From JAMCZC01 sp964364925 (lineage in GTDB: Bacteria; Patescibacteriota; Microgenomatia; Levybacterales; UBA12049), in NCBI GenBank assembly GCA_964364925.1, contig CAYIOB010000001.1, positions 1 through 49,354 on the forward strand: a DNA stretch of 49,354 nucleotides, read 5' to 3'. The notes under the pieces are model-generated. The model saw nothing but the letters and a program-made list of their open reading frames with translations, ran no database searches and had not been told where the DNA came from. This document shows, in pieces, positions 23,394 to 30,514 of this stretch; positions within the stretch are counted from its first letter, which is position 1; each line of letters begins with the position of its first letter. A program made the translations under genes and the position numbers.

Positions 23394-24323
23394 TTAGAAG
23401 TTTGTGGAACCTTTATAGATTTTCGGCGCGAGCCAATCTTCGGGCGGGTTCTCGTTTGTGATTTCTTTTTCCGGTTCCTGTTGCTTAGCTGCTGGTTTTG
23501 AAGCAAATTGATTTACCGGTGCGTTTTGATTTCGACTTACGGGTTTTGGAAAAAATTGTTCCGTGTTTACCGGCTCTGACTGTTTTATATTATTACTAAT
23601 TCTTATTGCTCCGTTTTTCATAAGCACCGAAGCCATTTCAAATGCCAAGGCGCTTGTTTTTACGTCTTGAAAATTATTTGTTGCCTGGGAAATTCCGTGC
23701 ATTAAATTTTGCGCAATATCGATATCTAATTTTAGATTAAGCGATAAGATTAGATTCGCAACCTGTTCTGAAATCGAAGAAAGCATAGGATAAACCATAA
23801 TTATATCTCCAAAACCCTGATTTTCGGCTTTGTTGTCGATATTAATAATCATTGTGTCTTTTAAACCGGCAACATCAAAAAGCTTCCCTAAATCCGAGAG
23901 TCTTGGAACACCAATTGTAAAAAGAAGATTTGGCGCACCCTGGCTTCTCGTAAAAGAGACTTCTTTTTCCTCAAAAGAAAGACCTTTTTCTCCGGCCTTT
24001 ACAACAATATTTAGTAATCCGTTTTCAAGAGTATAGGAAACTTTTTCTATTTCTCCCTCTTGATACGGAAAAGAAACGGTTAAGTCCCCGGATTCGCCCG
24101 TAAGCGCAGTTTTAACTTTGTCTATGCCAACTAAGGAAGAAACTTCAACCAGAGGATTTTCCGGAGTTGCAATCGTCACTGATTTTCCAACTAGAGTTAA
24201 CGATAAATAAAACGCGAGGGCAGCTCCCATCTCATCTAAACTTGGATTTTGGGCCGTAACTATTCCGATAGTTTTATTCTTTTGAATGGCCTCAGTAATT
24301 TGCTTAAAGGTTTGGTTATCCAT
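23394..24323 (-). CDS. DHH-family (NrnA/RecJ-like) protein with lost catalytic residues
   Basis: 309 residues. The fold is that of DHH phosphoesterases such as NrnA: NPSLDEMGAALAFYLSL (26-42) stands where NPDGDAxGS is expected, and NIDNKAENQGFGD (161-173) where the DHH triad is expected. Asp-His-His is here Asp-Asn-Lys, and the later conserved Asp region reads SQATNNF. The metal ligands are therefore mostly gone. An unusual block of about 45 residues sits in the middle, the DHHA1 domain is absent, and a Pro/Gln-rich tail of about 65 residues ends the protein. The gene is in the usual nrnA position between infB and rpsO, so it descends from nrnA. It may act as an RNA-binding or structural protein. 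Confidence 0.8.
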   Translation of the reverse strand: MDNQTFKQITEAIQKNKTIGIVTAQNPSLDEMGAALAFYLSLTLVGKSVTIATPENPLVEVSSLVGIDKVKTALTGESGDLTVSFPYQEGEIEKVSYTLENGLLNIVVKAGEKGLSFEEKEVSFTRSQGAPNLLFTIGVPRLSDLGKLFDVAGLKDTMIINIDNKAENQGFGDIIMVYPMLSSISEQVANLILSLNLKLDIDIAQNLMHGISQATNNFQDVKTSALAFEMASVLMKNGAIRISNNIKQSEPVNTEQFFPKPVSRNQNAPVNQFASKPAAKQQEPEKEITNENPPEDWLAPKIYKGSTNF

Positions 24324-24332
24324 AGCTTACAA

Positions 24333-25871
24333 TTATCGATGGGATATTAACACATCTCCTATAGTAAAGTCAAGAAAGGGAGACAGTATTATTCCCGCTT
24401 CCTGGCCCTTTTCTACTTTGGAGACCGTTTCTTTGCCTTGCCTTACAGAAGAAATATTAGCTTCACCGATTGCCTCATCATTTCGCATAACCCTTACCTT
24501 GTCGCCTCTTGCAATTCTTCCGTCTAAGACCATAATACCCAAAACTTCTGTTTTTTCAAAAGGAAAACGTGCCAAAACTTTTGCCGTGCCAAAAACTTGT
24601 TCCTGTAAAGATAAGATTTTGCCTTCCAAAAAGTCTTTTATCTCGTCCATCATTTCGTAAATAATCAAGTAATTTTTTAAAAGAACTTTTTCCGTTGCAG
24701 CCAGCTTAACAACCTCGGGTTTGATTTTTATGTTAAAGCCTAAAATAATTGCCCCAACGGATTTTGCAAATAAGACGTCTGAGGTCTCTATGTCTCCTGT
24801 TTTTGTCATTGCAACTTTTATCCTTTCGGGAATTTTATTAACTATTGCTTCCAGTGATCCTTGGGAATCCGCACAAATAATAACCGACAAGACGTTTATA
24901 TCTATGTCTGTATTTGGTCCCAGCTCTTGCACTTTATCAGTTTCTGTTTCGGCTCCTTGCCCTTCCGCAGCTTTCTGGCCATCCATAGCTTCAGCGTCGG
25001 ATGGAGCGGAGGAGGGTTCTTTAACTTTTTCACTCTTTTTAAAAACAATTTCTCCGACTTTTGGAACTGCTTCAAATCCTAAAATTTCAACCGCATCGCC
25101 AACGGTTGCTTTTCCCAATCTTTCCCCTAAATCGTTTATTATTGTTCTGACACGGCCGGAAACCGTATCGCAAACTATTTCGTCCCGCAAAAGAATGGTT
25201 CCGTTTTTAACCACAAGCGTTGCTCTAGGACCGGATTTTTGATCAAGTTTTGATTCGATAACTACTGCCGAAAAAGGATTGCTTGGCAAAAACTTATAAA
25301 ATCCGGAGTGTTTTTTCATATCAAAAACAAGCAGGATAAGTTCTAAAAGTTCTTTTATATTTATATTTATTTTTGCAGAAACTTCAATTACGGGAGTATC
25401 TCCGCCGTAATTTTCCAAAAGAACTTCTTCTTTTAAAAGCTGCTGTTTTGCTTTTTCCGGATTTTTATTTGGATCGTCTGATTTTGTTAAAACTACAATA
25501 AAAGGAATTTTTGAATCTTGCAAAAGTTTTATGCTTTCTTTAGTTTGCGGCTTTACTCCGTCAACGGATGAAACAACCAAAAGACCAATATCCGCAGCCT
25601 GAACTCCCCTGCCGCGCATTAAAGAAAAAGCTTCGTGTCCGGGAGTATCGATAAAAGTTATATTTCTTTTCTTGCCTTCGTGAGTTATTTCTACGGTTGA
25701 CGCTCCAATTTTTTGCGTTATTCCGCCGTGCTCACGAAGGGCAATCGTTGTTTTTCTTATTGCATCTAAAAGAGTGGTTTTCCCATGGTCAACGTGGCCC
25801 AAAACCGCCACAACAGGAGGATAATTTAGCTCATTTGAACTTTGAGTGCTATCTTGTTTATTTTTTGCCAT
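24333..25871 (-). CDS. infB: translation initiation factor IF-2, short form
   Basis: 512 residues. The GTPase domain has G1 GHVDHGKTTLL (26-36), G3 DTPGHEAF, and G4 read as LTKSD in place of the usual NKxD; domains II, III and the C-terminal fMet-tRNA-binding domain follow. The long N-terminal region of most IF-2 proteins is missing, as is common in CPR bacteria. The codon 290-298 segment (PSDAEAMDG) lies in an extra Ala/Glu/Gln-rich insert between domains II and III and is encoded by a palindromic repeat. IF-2 brings initiator tRNA to the 30S subunit. Confidence 0.95.
   Translation of the reverse strand: MAKNKQDSTQSSNELNYPPVVAVLGHVDHGKTTLLDAIRKTTIALREHGGITQKIGASTVEITHEGKKRNITFIDTPGHEAFSLMRGRGVQAADIGLLVVSSVDGVKPQTKESIKLLQDSKIPFIVVLTKSDDPNKNPEKAKQQLLKEEVLLENYGGDTPVIEVSAKININIKELLELILLVFDMKKHSGFYKFLPSNPFSAVVIESKLDQKSGPRATLVVKNGTILLRDEIVCDTVSGRVRTIINDLGERLGKATVGDAVEILGFEAVPKVGEIVFKKSEKVKEPSSAPSDAEAMDGQKAAEGQGAETETDKVQELGPNTDIDINVLSVIICADSQGSLEAIVNKIPERIKVAMTKTGDIETSDVLFAKSVGAIILGFNIKIKPEVVKLAATEKVLLKNYLIIYEMMDEIKDFLEGKILSLQEQVFGTAKVLARFPFEKTEVLGIMVLDGRIARGDKVRVMRNDEAIGEANISSVRQGKETVSKVEKGQEAGIILSPFLDFTIGDVLISHR
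24979..25004. repeat. palindromic repeat inside infB (CCATCC...GGATGG)
   Basis: CCATCC (24979-24984) and GGATGG (24999-25004) pair around 14 bases. It is in frame in infB and encodes PSDAEAMDG in a low-complexity insert. This looks like a separate repeat family (D). Confidence 0.55.
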
Positions 25872-25974
25872 AAAAAATTAATTTCCAATTTCCAGTTACC
25901 AATTTTCATTAAATTTTCATTTGTTAAATGTTTCATTGTATTTTCATTGAAAATTAAAAATTGATAATTGAAAA
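25872..25974. other. AT-rich spacer with repeated words between nusA and infB
   Basis: 103 bases made of permuted words such as AATTTTCATT, TTGAAAATT and AAAATTGATAATTG. No gene seen. Similar spacers lie at 23310-23360, 43064-43140 and 43610-43640. Confidence 0.5.
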
Positions 25975-27135
25975 TTATTCTTTGATTTCATTACTTGCCT
26001 TATCTTCTTCAGGCGCTTCTTCAACAGGTTTTTGAACTTCTTCTTTGGTTTTTTTTGTTGCTTTTTTAGGCTTTGTTACTTTTTTAGTTGCGACTTTTGT
26101 TGTTTTTTTGGGTTTTTCGGTTTTCCCCGCCTGCAACGCTTCACTTGCTGATGCGGGCAGGTCTTTAATTACTTCTTCTTCAGGAGGAGATTCTCCTTCT
26201 ATTTCAATTCTGTAACCTGTTAATTTCGAGGCCAAACGTACATTCTGCCCGTCTTTTCCTATTGCCAAAGAAAGTTCGTCCGAAGGAACCGTAACTCGGG
26301 CTACTTTTTCTTTTTCATCAACTTCCAATTTAATATTTTTTGCAGGGGAAAGAGCTTGAACAATATAATTTTTAGAATTTTCCTGCCACTGGATAATATC
26401 GATTTTTTCTAAGCCCCCAAATTCTTGAATTATCGCCTGAACTCTTACCCCTTTTTGTCCGACACAGCTTCCAACAGGATCAATACCCGATTGATTTGAA
26501 TAAACCGCGACCTTACTTCGGTTTCCCGGCTCTCTGACAATCTGTTTTATTTCAACTGCACCTTGGGAAACTTCGGGAACTTCTCTTTTGAATAATCCTT
26601 CCAAAAGACCGCTATGCGCTCTTGAAACAATCACCTCTTCACCCTTTAATCCTTCTCTAATTTCCGATAGGTAAACAGCCAATCTTTGATTTAAATGGTA
26701 TTTTTCGTTTGGAATTTGTTCGTTTGAAGGCATTACTGCCTCTGCTTTACCTATATCAACAATAATATTTGGTCCTGCAAATCGCAAAACCATGCCGTTG
26801 ATAATGGTTCCTATTCTAAGCTTGTAATCCGTAATAATTGCTTCTTTTTCTTTTTCTCTTATTTTTTGCAAAATTACCTGCTTTGCGGTTTGAGCGGCTA
26901 TTCTTCCAAATCCGGGAGGCGTAACATCTTTATCTTTATTGAAAATTCTTGCCTCACCCGTATTTGCGTCTAAAGTGGCTGAATATTCTTCCAGTTCCAT
27001 TCCCGGGTGGTCTTTTCTATAAGCTGCCAAAATAGCGTTTTTTACCGTATCTAAAACAACAGCAGGATCAAGACCCCTTTCGTTAGAGACCTGATTTAGC
27101 GCTAATGCGAATTCGCTTCTTTGCATTGCCGGCAT
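25975..27135 (-). CDS. nusA: transcription termination/antitermination factor NusA
   Basis: 386 residues: N-terminal RNA-polymerase-binding domain (residues 1-110), S1 domain, then two KH domains, with GQKGVRVQAIIQEFGGLEKIDI in the first and LSLAIGKDGQNVRLASKL in the second. The C-terminal 65 residues are a Lys/Thr/Glu-rich tail (TKVATKKVTKPKKATKKTK). A repeat-encoded peptide (DLPASASEALQAG) lies at about 325-337, between the KH domains and the tail. NusA controls pausing and termination. The start is nine bases after TGGTATACT, an extended -10. Confidence 0.95.
   Translation of the reverse strand: MPAMQRSEFALALNQVSNERGLDPAVVLDTVKNAILAAYRKDHPGMELEEYSATLDANTGEARIFNKDKDVTPPGFGRIAAQTAKQVILQKIREKEKEAIITDYKLRIGTIINGMVLRFAGPNIIVDIGKAEAVMPSNEQIPNEKYHLNQRLAVYLSEIREGLKGEEVIVSRAHSGLLEGLFKREVPEVSQGAVEIKQIVREPGNRSKVAVYSNQSGIDPVGSCVGQKGVRVQAIIQEFGGLEKIDIIQWQENSKNYIVQALSPAKNIKLEVDEKEKVARVTVPSDELSLAIGKDGQNVRLASKLTGYRIEIEGESPPEEEVIKDLPASASEALQAGKTEKPKKTTKVATKKVTKPKKATKKTKEEVQKPVEEAPEEDKASNEIKE
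26125..26161. repeat. palindromic repeat inside nusA (CCCGC...GCGGG)
   Basis: CCCGC (26126-26130) pairs with GCGGG (26153-26157), and inside GCAA (26133-26136) with TTGC (26145-26148). In frame in nusA, encoding LPASASEALQAG. Much richer in GC than its surroundings (family C). Confidence 0.6.
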
Positions 27136-27144
27136 AGTTTGGTA

Positions 27145-27150
27145 AGTATA
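27145..27150 (-). promoter_or_regulatory. extended -10 promoter of the nusA operon
   Basis: TGGTATACT on the minus strand ends nine bases before the ATG at 27135. Confidence 0.45.
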
Positions 27151-27225
27151 CCATTTTTGAGGCCTGGCTTCAATAAGCCTAATTGCTTGAATAGATAGTT
27201 AAATCACCACAATTGTCAACTTTGG

Positions 27226-27231
27226 TATAAT
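27226..27231 (+). promoter_or_regulatory. extended -10 promoter of the Nudix gene
   Basis: TTTGGTATAAT ends eight bases before the ATG at 27240. TTGTCAAC just upstream is related to the TTGTCAAA palindrome arm at the end of the gene. Confidence 0.5.
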
Positions 27232-27239
27232 AAGCCACA

Positions 27240-27674
27240 ATGAAAAAAGGAATCGACCATATCGGAGTTAGCGTAGTCTTTTTTTGTCACGATGGAAAAG
27301 GAAATTTTTTATTAAGCAAAAGGTCAACAAATTCAAGAGACGAATACGGAAGATGGGACCCGGGCGGAGGAGGAGTTAATTTCCGAGAACCAATACTAAG
27401 CGCATTAAAAAGAGAGATTAAAGAAGAATACGGCGCTAATATTTTAGAGACAGAATTCTTGGGATTTCGGGATGTTCACAGGAGTGATGAAAAGAAAAGG
27501 AAAACCCACTGGATTGCAATAGACTACAAAGTTTTAATTAACAAAAAGAAAGTAAAAAATGGCGAGCCTAAAAAGAACGAAGAGATTGGCTGGTTTACGT
27601 TTAAAACACTTCCTAGTCCTCTGCATTCGCAATTTCCCTTTTTTATAAAAAAATATAGGCATAAGTTAGGCTAA
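27240..27674 (+). CDS. Nudix hydrolase
   Basis: 144 residues. The Nudix box G-x5-E-x7-REUxEExG is complete in the stretch from GGGGVNFRE to REIKEEYG (about residues 38-62); its glutamates bind the metal. Nudix enzymes hydrolyse nucleoside diphosphates linked to other groups; the WDPGGGGV start and the C-terminal E-E-I-G-W-F block fit the general NTP-pyrophosphatase type. The substrate cannot be told. The gene stands alone, divergent from nusA and convergent with the Clp-like gene. Confidence 0.9.
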   Translation: MKKGIDHIGVSVVFFCHDGKGNFLLSKRSTNSRDEYGRWDPGGGGVNFREPILSALKREIKEEYGANILETEFLGFRDVHRSDEKKRKTHWIAIDYKVLINKKKVKNGEPKKNEEIGWFTFKTLPSPLHSQFPFFIKKYRHKLG

Positions 27675-27680
27675 GAAATT

Positions 27681-27697
27681 TTGTCAAACTTTGACAA
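27681..27697. repeat. palindrome between convergent genes
   Basis: TTGTCAAA, one base, TTTGACAA: perfect 8+8 inverted repeat, overlapping the stop codon of the Clp-like gene and seven bases after the Nudix stop. It may be a two-way terminator without T-run, or an operator. Confidence 0.45.
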
Positions 27698-30071
27698 CAG
27701 ATATATTATTTGCAGAATCAACGGAAATTGAGAGATTATCGCCGCGTTTTATTTCGTCTTTGAGCATTTTTTGTGCAATTAAGTCTTCTATATTATCTTG
27801 AATAAATCTTTTGAGAGGTCTTGCACCAAACTCCCTATCAAACCCTTCTTTTGCAATTTTTGCAAGTATATTCTCATCAAAAACTATTTCTATGTCTTTC
27901 TCTTTCAAATTATTTTGAAATTGAACAAGCATTAATTTTGTTATTGCCAGGACTTCTTTTTCTCCCAAAGGCTTAAATGCGATAATTTCGTCGAACCGGT
28001 TTAGAAGTTCGGGTTTGAAAATTCCCTGCTTCTGAAGATAATCCAATAGGTTTGTTTTGAAATTTTTATCAACTCCGATTAAATCGGAGTCAACTTTTGT
28101 TCCTTTTTGAATTTCTTCACGGATAAATTCGCTACCCGCATTTGAAGTTGCGATGATAATTGTATTGGTAAAGGAAATTGTTTTCCCTTTGTTATCCGTT
28201 AACCTGCCGTCATCCAAAACTTGCAGAAAAAGATCCAAAATTTTAGGGTCTGCTTTTTCAAATTCATCTAACAAAACCAAAGAAAACGGATTATCATAAA
28301 CTTTTTCTATCTCTCCTTTTTCGCTTCCTTCACCAGGAGTTGAACCTAATAATCGTTTTATTCCTTCCTCTCCTTTGTATTCACTCATATCAAACCTTAA
28401 CATTGCGTCTTCGGATTTAAAATATATGCTAGATAAAGCTTTTGCGGTTTCTGTTTTTCCAACTCCGGTTGGTCCTAAGAAAAGAAAAGAAATTGGCTTC
28501 TTTGACGCACTTAATCCCGTTCTTACCCTTCTTAACGCCTCCGAAACCGCGGAAACCGCCTCTTCCTGATCAACAATTCTTTTATGAATTTCACTTTCTA
28601 AATTAAGCAGCAATTCTTTTTCTGCCGCTTTCGGCTGACCAACTGGGATATTAGTTTTTCTTTCAACTTGAGTTAAAATATCCTGCTCTTTTACAATTTT
28701 TTTGCCGGAGAGCTTAACGTTATTGGCGGTATCTGTTAAAAGATCAACGGCAGAACCCGGTAAAACTTTTTCCTTGCTATATTTTGATGAAAATTCAAAA
28801 GCCGCAATAATTGCCCTGTAAGTTAAAGACGCATTAAATTCTTTTTCCAGCCAAAAAGCTTTTTTGAAAAGCATAAGCAATGCAAGGTCTTTATCCGGCT
28901 CGTCAAATTTTACAATTTCGAAAACATCTAAAAGTGTATTCCTTGGCTCAACAAATTTTTTATAAATTTCGGGTGTTACCGTTCCGACAACTCTTAATAC
29001 CCCTTTTTCAAGATATGGAATAAGAGCGCCGGAAAGGTCTATTGCAAAAGTAGAACCGCCTAAAATAACTTCAAAACTGGGGATATAAATTATAACGTTG
29101 CCGGCATGGGAAATTTCCGCAATTACTAAGTCCAAACGCTCTTGTAAATCTCCCTGATTGGTTGTTCCGGCCAAAAACGCGTCAACCATCAGCTGAAAAA
29201 ATTTCTGATGGTAAAGATTCCCGTTTAAATTTCCGGCAAAACTTTCATAAGCTAAATCTTCAATAACGGATTCTTTACCGCTTCCGGACTCTCCCACCAA
29301 AATAACGCTCGTTCCTTTATATAAAGCTTCTACTGCTTGGTTATATTCGTCTTCTCTTCCTAAAGACATCGGTTTACGGCTTAAAACCTCGGGGGTTAAG
29401 TCAATCATGTATTTTTTTGTTTCTATGGTCCACCCAAACACCCATTCTTCGGCAAGTCCTTCTCCGGAAAAATTTACTCTTAAAGATTTTGGGTTTTCTT
29501 CCGTATCAAATCCTGTTCTTGCCCAATATAAAATATGCATCATCTCTTCTTTTTTTAGTTTTTTATTAAATAAAAGCTTTGTTTTATCCTCCGTTAAAAG
29601 AAGGTACGCCGCAAAAATATCCATTGTTGTAACATATTTTCCCTTTAAGGTTTTTGAGAGCTCAAGAGCATAATTTGCCAAATCCTGTTTTTCAATCTCA
29701 ATAAATTGAACTTCTTTTACCAAAACGTCTGCTTTTTCCAGCATGAAAGCAACGGACGGCTTATGCATAAGACTTTTTATAGCATCGGCTGTCTTATTTT
29801 TACTGCCAAAAATACTTAAAGCTTCCAAGGTAAATGCGTCTAATGCGACTTTTGTTTCTAAAACTTTGGATCTTGGACTTTGTTTTGAGATTTTAAATTT
29901 GAAAAAAACTTCAAACATTAAAAACACGGAGAAAGCGAAAACAAATAGCTTTAAATTCATCCCGTTTTGATATGAAAACAAAATAAGTAAAGTTAAGACC
30001 AAAAATATGCCCAGTCTTAAAATTTTTATTAAAAACATTTTGTAAAAATAATAAAGTTTAGCGTTTGTCAT
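27684..30071 (-). CDS. membrane-anchored Clp-like AAA+ ATPase with degenerate first ATPase domain
   Basis: 795 residues. Two hydrophobic helices at about 12-57 anchor it in the membrane. Residues 75-230 form a Clp-N-like and spacer region. The first AAA+ domain has GESGSGKE (260-267) where the Thr/Ser after Lys is Glu, and its Walker B (VIIYIPSF) lacks Asp-Glu, so it probably cannot hydrolyse ATP. The second AAA+ domain is intact: GPTGVGKTET, LVLLDEFEKAD, IIIATSNAGS and the arginine-finger region (LLNRFDEIIAFKPL). An in-frame family B palindrome encodes DSDLIGVD at about 660. It may unfold proteins at the membrane. The upstream gene abuts it. Confidence 0.75.
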   Translation of the reverse strand: MTNAKLYYFYKMFLIKILRLGIFLVLTLLILFSYQNGMNLKLFVFAFSVFLMFEVFFKFKISKQSPRSKVLETKVALDAFTLEALSIFGSKNKTADAIKSLMHKPSVAFMLEKADVLVKEVQFIEIEKQDLANYALELSKTLKGKYVTTMDIFAAYLLLTEDKTKLLFNKKLKKEEMMHILYWARTGFDTEENPKSLRVNFSGEGLAEEWVFGWTIETKKYMIDLTPEVLSRKPMSLGREDEYNQAVEALYKGTSVILVGESGSGKESVIEDLAYESFAGNLNGNLYHQKFFQLMVDAFLAGTTNQGDLQERLDLVIAEISHAGNVIIYIPSFEVILGGSTFAIDLSGALIPYLEKGVLRVVGTVTPEIYKKFVEPRNTLLDVFEIVKFDEPDKDLALLMLFKKAFWLEKEFNASLTYRAIIAAFEFSSKYSKEKVLPGSAVDLLTDTANNVKLSGKKIVKEQDILTQVERKTNIPVGQPKAAEKELLLNLESEIHKRIVDQEEAVSAVSEALRRVRTGLSASKKPISFLFLGPTGVGKTETAKALSSIYFKSEDAMLRFDMSEYKGEEGIKRLLGSTPGEGSEKGEIEKVYDNPFSLVLLDEFEKADPKILDLFLQVLDDGRLTDNKGKTISFTNTIIIATSNAGSEFIREEIQKGTKVDSDLIGVDKNFKTNLLDYLQKQGIFKPELLNRFDEIIAFKPLGEKEVLAITKLMLVQFQNNLKEKDIEIVFDENILAKIAKEGFDREFGARPLKRFIQDNIEDLIAQKMLKDEIKRGDNLSISVDSANNISVVKV
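28072..28090. repeat. palindromic repeat, family B variant, in frame in the Clp-like gene
   Basis: ACTCCGATT, one base, AATCGGAGT: perfect 9+9 inverted repeat encoding DSDLIGVD, nearly the same peptide (DPDLIGV) as the copy at 9098. C-to-T and G-to-A changes are paired across the two arms. Confidence 0.75.
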
Positions 30072-30401
30072 TTAAATAAATAGCAAATAAATTGTGGCAA
30101 AAGGCCAAATAACAAAACAAAGGAAAAAAGCCAATTCGATAATTAAAAGACATAAAAACAAAAGTAAATCGGCAAGAATTACAAAAGTTTTAATAAACAT
30201 CCCTATTGCAATAGAAAAACCGACCAAACCTTCTCTGTATTCGTTTTTCCAGGGCTTAAAATAAGTTTTTACTAAAAGCGTCAAAGAAAAAAGCTGAAAA
30301 AAAGCACTGTTTAAAGAAGCAAAAAAAGACAATATGAAAACCGGAGCTTCAAAAAACCAAAATCTTAGAAAACTAATGGGGAAAAAGATTAAACCTGTCA
30401 T
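30072..30401 (-). CDS. small integral membrane protein of unknown function
   Basis: 109 residues, almost all hydrophobic: about three membrane helices (residues 1-30, 35-45 weak, 60-109). Its stop codon touches the ATG of the membrane-anchored Clp-like gene, so both are probably co-translated and the protein may be its membrane partner. That partnership is inferred from the position only. No family recognised. Confidence 0.6.
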   Translation of the reverse strand: MTGLIFFPISFLRFWFFEAPVFILSFFASLNSAFFQLFSLTLLVKTYFKPWKNEYREGLVGFSIAIGMFIKTFVILADLLLFLCLLIIELAFFLCFVIWPFATIYLLFI

Positions 30402-30448
30402 AAGGCAGCTAATTTAAGTTTAAGTAATTGAGGGAAAAATTGCAATTC

Positions 30449-30514
30449 ACCCCGTCAAATAAGATTTTAACAAATCTTAATTTTAAATAGCAATTTAAAA
30501 TTATTTGACAGGGT
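30449..30514. repeat. 66-nt three-way-junction palindrome after the metalloprotease-like gene
   Basis: ACCCCGTCAAATAA (30449-30462) pairs with TTATTTGACAGGGT (30501-30514), 13 of 14 pairs. Inside lie two perfect hairpins: AAGATTT/AAATCTT (30461-30467, 30472-30478, loop TAAC) and AATTTTAAAT/ATTTAAAATT (30479-30488, 30493-30502, loop AGCA). The strand can fold into a cloverleaf-like three-way junction. It could be a MITE-like element with terminal inverted repeats, a terminator or an RNA stability element. Confidence 0.7.
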
